Assembly (NCBI GenBank): GCA_907163375.1
Contig: CAJQUW010003470.1
Location: forward strand, 123,848 to 187,847
Direction of reading: 5' to 3'
Source of the DNA: Prostheceraeus crozeri
Taxonomy: Eukaryota; Platyhelminthes; Polycladida; Euryleptidae
Length of the DNA: 64,000 bases
Part shown: piece by piece, positions 60,069 to 64,000 of the stretch
How positions within the stretch are numbered: the first letter of the stretch is position 1
How the letters are laid out: each line of letters starts with the position of its first letter
Notes under the pieces: generated by a model
What the model was told of the DNA's origin: nothing
Databases searched by the model: none
Seen by the model: the letters and a program-made list of their open reading frames with translations, nothing else
Translations under genes and position numbers: made by a program

Positions 60069-60397
60069 AAATGCAGTGGTACTTGATTGTAGCACAACTG
60101 GTTTTCGAGCTATGTCTGCTCACTCTCGAAATATATTCCTTCTGTACATGCGTCCATTATTTAGAAAAGGCTAGCAAATTCATATCTTCAAAAAGACTTG
60201 CTATAGACGTTACCAGTAACGGTGAAACTATGTGTTGTGATGTATGTAAGCGAAAGGATGGAAATGAAAAGCGCATCTTCAAGAGATGTAAGCATGCTTT
60301 TTGTCAACGCTGTTTCATACGTAATTGCATTCAACTTTGCAAATGTAACCACTGTGATATTGCTCATTTCGAGTGTCACTTATGCCGCAATAGTTAG
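60065..60397 (+). CDS. Membrane-anchored RING-type zinc-finger protein
   Basis: 110 codons. Residues 3-30 are hydrophobic ('WYLIVAQLVFELCLLTL'), a probable signal anchor. Residues about 57-108 hold a RING-like set: 'MCCDVCKRKDGNEKRIF', 'CKHAFCQRCFI', 'CNHCDIAHFECHLC'. RING proteins of this kind are usually E3 ubiquitin ligases; virus-like elements use them against host factors. The start overlaps the previous stop by 4 bases, implying coupled expression or closely packed transcripts. Confidence 0.6.
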   Translation: MKMQWYLIVAQLVFELCLLTLEIYSFCTCVHYLEKASKFISSKRLAIDVTSNGETMCCDVCKRKDGNEKRIFKRCKHAFCQRCFIRNCIQLCKCNHCDIAHFECHLCRNS

Positions 60398-60448
60398 TAC
60401 CTATGCAAATGTGGTAAAGACAGTTTTTAGCAAAGACTAACACGGAAA

Positions 60449-60799
60449 ATGGCGAAACGTAAAAGTCAAAAGTCTTCAAAGTTTTCTTCAGCCATTCAAG
60501 CTCTCCGACGAATGAAAGCAAATCAGCGATACAACGCTATACGACATGCCAACGATAAATTCATTCGTGAAATTATTTCTCATTTCGGAAAGTTGAGGAC
60601 GAAGAAATTAGCACCAAAACAACGAAAGTTACTTAAGCGATATGCTACGAAATTGCGTTTCATCTCCAATCCTAAAGTCACCCTTCAAAGAAAGAGGGAA
60701 ACTCTAACACAAAAGGGCGGTTTCCTTCCAGCGTTACTACCAATGCTAGCTCCTATTGTGGGCAACGTATTGGGTAATATCTTTAGCTCTAAGCGTTAA
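60449..60799 (+). CDS. pX-like basic protein with terminal hydrophobic segment
   Basis: 116 codons, very basic: 'MAKRKSQKSSKFSSAIQAL', 'FGKLRTKKLAPKQRKLLKRY'. Then 'QKGGFLPALLPMLAPIVGN' and 'VLGNIFSSKR'. The 'KGGFLPxLLPxL' motif is very common in Polintons, and GG is the expected adenain-type cleavage site, so the hydrophobic peptide would be released in the virion. Functional analogue of the pX-like proteins of A and B. Confidence 0.65.
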   Translation: MAKRKSQKSSKFSSAIQALRRMKANQRYNAIRHANDKFIREIISHFGKLRTKKLAPKQRKLLKRYATKLRFISNPKVTLQRKRETLTQKGGFLPALLPMLAPIVGNVLGNIFSSKR

Positions 60800-60830
60800 T
60801 TATGCAAATGTTGAATCTTAAAGTATTAAA

Positions 60831-62178
60831 ATGGATTTCAGACTTCAATGTGATAAAGTTCTGACTGTATCAGGTCCATCTCATGCAGGTAAAATTGTTT
60901 TCACGCTGAATTTATTGGATAAAAGAAGGGAGTTGTTTAAGGAACCTATCAATCGAGTGATTTGGTGTTATGGTATTTATCAACCGTCGCTGTTTCAGGA
61001 ATTGCAAAGTCGCAACTTTATTCGACATGAAGGAATTATTCCAGTGGATAAACTTCAGTCTAATGATGTTGTTGTATTGGATGATCTATTAAAAGAAAGT
61101 AAGAATTCCAAAGATGTTACAGATATGTTCACTCGCGCAGCACATCATAAAAGGTGCTTTATCATCTATATCACACAAAATTTGTTTCCTGATGGAAAAG
61201 AAGCTCGTACACGAAACCTGAATGCACACTATTATGCTATTTTGATACGATATTGATGACATTCGCTCTACGGTTAATCGTGAAATAGAGAATGTTGAAT
61301 TGTGGTGCGCAAAAAACGTTTTGAGACTAAATACAAAAAAGTCTAATGTGATGATTGTTTCTCGATCTCCTGTTTCCTTAAACAATTTTTCTTTCTCTGT
61401 AAACTACGTGAAGTCCATCAAGTATCTCGGAGTCTGTATGAACAATAAGTTAACTTGGGACGACCACGTAGATTGTTTGTGAATAAAGTGTAGCAGACGC
61501 TTGCATATCATCAGACGTTTAAAGTCACTTATTTCTGCAAATCAATTGCATGATGTATATATAGCCATTTTCCGATCTGTTTTAGACTACGCATTTGAAA
61601 CATTTGTTGGGCTCTCTAAAAAGCATTGTAAAATACTTTCAACTATTGAAAACCGAGCACATCGTATAATTTATGATGGTGTTTCAAAGTGTACTAAGTG
61701 TGACGATACTATACATAGACGATTGCAACATTCTTTGAAACTTTTCAGACAGATTGAAAACGACCAAAATCACATCTTGAGAGACCTTCTGCCTGAAAGA
61801 TCTCAACGGTCGAACAGATTCGTATTCCCATGTATCCGTACTGAAAAATATGCCAGATCTTTTTTCCCATTTTTACTTCAGCAACTGTGTGTACACTTTA
61901 ACGATATTTTAAATGATATGTAGATGTAAAATGACCTCAGTTTGTATGCATTTATTTTTCGGTCTTCTTTACTTGTGTATGTGAAAATTTGTGATATGAC
62001 TATGTAATGTGTATATGATTTGTGTATATGACTGTCTTGATTTTCATTCAACTTGAAATAAAACGCTACTGAAAAACCACACGGTTACTTATTCATTGAC
62101 TTTACGCAAGAGTGTCCGGAAGAATTTAGATTTCGAATTGATATTTTGAAAACTCCCATGATTATCTACAAACTATGA
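60831..62178 (+). pseudogene. Packaging ATPase of Polinton C, interrupted by a LINE
   Basis: N-terminal part at 60,831-61,256: 'LTVSGPSHAGKIVFTLNLL' (P-loop region), 'NDVVVLDDLLKES' (Walker B) and 'AHHKRCFIIYITQNLFPDGK' then 'RNLNAHYYAILIR' (sensor and arginine-rich segment). After the LINE, the characteristic C-terminus 'GYLFIDFTQECPEEFRFRI' and 'PMIIYKL' is found at 62,093-62,178. FtsK/HerA family, about 210 residues. The stop overlaps the next start (ATGA at 62,175). Confidence 0.85.
61257..62085 (+). mobile_element. 5'-truncated LINE inserted in the ATPase gene
   Basis: Encodes the C-terminal part of a non-LTR reverse transcriptase: 'WCAKNVLRLNTKKSNVMIVS', 'VKSIKYLGVCMNNKLTWDDH', then after one in-frame TGA at about 61,480 'HIIRRLKSLISANQLHDVY', 'IFRSVLDYAFETFVGLSKKH', 'LSTIENRAHRIIYDGV' and 'RSNRFVFPCIRTEKYARSFF'. 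These are the standard post-polymerase motifs ('KYLGxxxDxxLxWxxH', 'SVLxYAxxxW', 'IxxRAxRII'). The 3' end carries AATAAA (62,057) without a long poly-A. Boundaries are approximate and set by where ATPase sequence stops and resumes. Confidence 0.8.
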
Positions 62179-62867
62179 GTTCTTATTCTCGCATGATTGT
62201 TGTTCCTCAGGATGAATATGTACAATTGACTGCTATACAGCAAGTAAAGCAACCTCTTGCAAATCAAATGTATAGGAAAGAAATAGATTATCAGCAAAAT
62301 GTTCACATCAAAGATCCACATCGTGCTGTATTATTACAATCGGAAACTGTTGAACAATTGAAAAATTTGAGGAATAAGATGCGTGACTCTGTGTCGACTG
62401 CTACACCTTTAACATCTCGCGCACATGCCATATCTCTTTTCAACAGTATTGAACCCCACCTCAATGTAAATGATAGAGGAGAAATCATTACAGATGAAAA
62501 TAAAGTGATTGATGCTTCACGTTATGATGACTTGATTCAGTATGCGACCCGTAGAAAGCGCCGTCAGGGCTATGTTCCACCTGGTTGGACATACTTTCTT
62601 AAACTATTGAAAAAGCATAATGTGCCAAAATTTGCTTTGAATAATGAGACATTGAAAGAACTTGATTCAACAGTGGCTACTGCTCCAATGCTTCAGATGA
62701 TGAAAATGCCAACAAATTGGTTTAAGACGCCACCTGCTACATCCCCTCCCACACTCACTAAGCAAACAAGAGGAAGAACTCGACGTAGATCTACGCCACC
62801 ACTAAAACTAGTAAAAGGAAAACGTAAAGCAGCTCCTCCCAAGAAATACATGTTCTCAGACTATTAA
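62175..62867 (+). CDS. Conserved Polinton protein upstream of integrase, unknown function
   Basis: 230 codons. 'MIVVPQDEYVQLTAIQQ', 'HIKDPHRAVLLQSETVEQL', 'NKVIDASRYDDLIQYATRRK', 'GWTYFLKLLKKHNVPKFAL' and a basic Pro/Arg/Lys tail ('RGRTRRRSTPPLKLVKG'). Such a gene, with 'DxSxYxDLIxxAxRxxRRRxxxxGWxYFLxxLxxxNVPxxxL', recurs in Polintons between ATPase and integrase. Probably a virion or DNA-binding protein; function unknown. Its start overlaps the ATPase stop. Confidence 0.65.
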   Translation: MSSYSRMIVVPQDEYVQLTAIQQVKQPLANQMYRKEIDYQQNVHIKDPHRAVLLQSETVEQLKNLRNKMRDSVSTATPLTSRAHAISLFNSIEPHLNVNDRGEIITDENKVIDASRYDDLIQYATRRKRRQGYVPPGWTYFLKLLKKHNVPKFALNNETLKELDSTVATAPMLQMMKMPTNWFKTPPATSPPTLTKQTRGRTRRRSTPPLKLVKGKRKAAPPKKYMFSDY

Positions 62868-62868
62868 T

Positions 62869-63084
62869 ATGAAGCAGTTGTGTTGCTTACCATGTAATGA
62901 ACCGCCGGATGTGAGTGTCGTTGTCACTTGCACTTGCTGCGCCAGCTCTCACAATGAAACCCCTAAGCAATGTAAACACGATCGCAAAACCGCTAAAGCT
63001 AAATGCTGTAGTTGTTGTGAATGTAGAAAGGCAAGAAAGCAAAACGATGAGAAGGAGGAAAAAGAGTCAGTCGTCATCGACTGA
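62869..63084 (+). CDS. Cysteine-rich 71-residue protein
   Basis: Twelve or more Cys in 'LCCLPCNEPP', 'VTCTCCASSH' and 'KCCSCCECRKARKQ', then an acidic tail. It overlaps the integrase start by 38 bp in another frame. Similar short Cys-rich frames sit before integrase genes in some Polintons, where they may supply a zinc-binding N-terminus; I cannot tell whether this one is a separate protein. Confidence 0.5.
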   Translation: MKQLCCLPCNEPPDVSVVVTCTCCASSHNETPKQCKHDRKTAKAKCCSCCECRKARKQNDEKEEKESVVID

Positions 63085-64000
63085 GCGTTTGAAGTCAATC
63101 TATTATGATGTAAAACATCCAGCAGGATTTGCATCTATCAAGAAATTGTCAAAAGCGAGTGGTCTTCCACAATCACAAGTGAAACGATGGTTAAAGGGTC
63201 AGGCTACCTATACACTCCACAAACAAGCGAAAAAGAAGTACCGTACCCGCCAATATATTGTTCATGACATTGATGAACAGTGGCAAGCAGATTTGTGTGA
63301 TGTCGCCTCCATTTCAAAACATAACTCGGGCAATAATTTTATTTTAACCGTCATTGATATTTTCTCGCGTTATGCGTGGGCTCAACCTTTAAAAACTAAA
63401 GAAGGGAAAGGAGTAGCAAAAGCATTCCAAACAATTTTTCGAGAAGGTCGGATTCCAAAAAGAATTCAGAGTGATCAAGGAAAAGAGTTTGAAAATCAGC
63501 ATGTGACAAGATTATTTGAGAGGCATGACATTGAGTTGTTTAGTGTAAAGAGTGCTTATAAAGCTGCACTCGCTGAACGTTTTAATCGCACATTAAAAAA
63601 TTGCTTGTGGCGACATTTTGCTGCCAACTTGACACAAAATTGGACAAAGGTTCTACAAGATACACTCCATGCCTACAATCACTCTATCCATCGTTCTATT
63701 GGACTCAGACCAGTAGATGTAAATGCTGACAATGTAGATAAAGTGCGCGAATCATTCCAACGTAAACGCACTCATGTGAAAAGTGATGTGAAAATTGGTG
63801 ATAAAGTTCGTATCTCAAAAGTGAAGAGTGTTTTTGCTAAAGGGTACCTTCCGAATTGGACAGAGGAGGTATTTACAGTATCAAGGATTGATCAAAAAGA
63901 CTCTCCCACCACCTACAAGTTGAAAGATTACGATAATGAAGAAATTGAGGGTAGCTTTTACCGCGATGAGATTGAGGTAGTCACTGAAAGTGAAACATTT
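63047..64000 (+). CDS. Polinton C integrase (runs to window end)
   Basis: At least 318 codons from ATG at 63,047; no stop before the window edge. The N-terminus has a helix-turn-helix-like part ('IKKLSKASGLPQSQVKRWLK', then 'ATYTLHKQAKKKYRTRQY'). The rve core has D82 in 'WQADLCDVAS', D143 in 'IQSDQGKEF' and E177 in 'ALAERFNRTLKN', with 33 residues between the last two. A C-terminal SH3/chromo-like region 'KIGDKVRISK', 'LPNWTEEVFTVSRI', 'FYRDEIEVV' follows. The catalytic set is complete and the frame is open. It inserts element ends and creates 6-bp duplications. The closest relative in this window is the integrase part of A (about 32,080-32,805). Confidence 0.9.
   Translation, partial: MRRRKKSQSSSTERLKSIYYDVKHPAGFASIKKLSKASGLPQSQVKRWLKGQATYTLHKQAKKKYRTRQYIVHDIDEQWQADLCDVASISKHNSGNNFILTVIDIFSRYAWAQPLKTKEGKGVAKAFQTIFREGRIPKRIQSDQGKEFENQHVTRLFERHDIELFSVKSAYKAALAERFNRTLKNCLWRHFAANLTQNWTKVLQDTLHAYNHSIHRSIGLRPVDVNADNVDKVRESFQRKRTHVKSDVKIGDKVRISKVKSVFAKGYLPNWTEEVFTVSRIDQKDSPTTYKLKDYDNEEIEGSFYRDEIEVVTESETF

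Larger units (their letters stand above)
57400..64000 (+). mobile_element. Polinton C, left part; continues beyond the window
   Basis: A third Polinton, of a family clearly different from A and B: higher GC, different gene set, all genes on the plus strand. Visible parts are a promoter and spliced first gene, a Cys-rich ORF, unknown proteins, a RING protein, a pX-like basic protein, packaging ATPase (split by a LINE), a conserved unknown, a Cys-rich protein and the integrase. Polymerase, capsid and protease would lie to the right. Apart from the LINE insertion, most frames are open, so the visible part looks close to whole. The left end is approximate. Confidence 0.8.

Overview
The window looks like repeat-rich nuclear DNA from an invertebrate animal. 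It is AT-rich, has GT-AG splicing, and carries hAT elements, non-LTR and Penelope-like retroelements and several Polintons (Mavericks). I cannot name the species. No single-copy host gene, rRNA, tRNA or CRISPR array was recognised. The dominant content is mobile DNA nested several layers deep.

Layout. 1-11,163 is non-coding DNA with decayed fragments: a non-LTR reverse transcriptase 3' end, a mariner-type helix-turn-helix piece, a hAT C-terminus, and a non-autonomous hAT (9,134-9,848) with an exact 8-bp target duplication. From 11,164 to 56,210 lies a fold-back (palindromic) repeat into which everything else has been inserted: a non-autonomous hAT in the left arm (11,610-12,663), a near-complete autonomous hAT in the right arm (13,246-17,189, target duplication GTCCACAT), a Polinton here called B (17,303-17,311 plus 35,457-55,233, target duplication CGAATA), and a second copy of the left-arm hAT family (55,280-55,946). 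Polinton A (17,312-35,456) sits inside the first bases of B's left terminal repeat. B also holds two Penelope-like insertions with 12-13 bp target duplications. A further hAT (56,212-57,317) lies at the outer tip of the fold-back repeat. From about 57.4 kb to the window end runs a third, unrelated Polinton, C, whose packaging-ATPase gene is split by a LINE.

A and B have the expected Polinton parts: double-jelly-roll capsid protein, probable penton protein, FtsK/HerA-type packaging ATPase, protein-primed DNA polymerase B, adenain-like protease, integrase (A only), a phospholipase-A2-like domain, small membrane-active proteins and a conserved two-segment membrane protein. Their cores are nearly identical and share several breaks, yet their terminal repeats are unrelated, their polymerase modules are different genes, and B's interior is inverted relative to its end cassette. 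A's polymerase carries a complete-looking 350-residue intein with a LAGLIDADG homing endonuclease in polymerase motif C. Both elements end in a cassette with conserved 5' and 3' flanks around a strongly diverged reading frame, and both are peppered with GC-rich short hairpins, some of them in frame inside proteins.

Both A and B are broken fossils (roughly eight breaks in A, a dozen or more in B). C looks less damaged in the visible part. The likely order of events is: fold-back repeat, then hATs and Polinton B, then Penelope-like insertions and Polinton A. Exact target duplications argue for fairly recent insertion of the autonomous hAT and of B.
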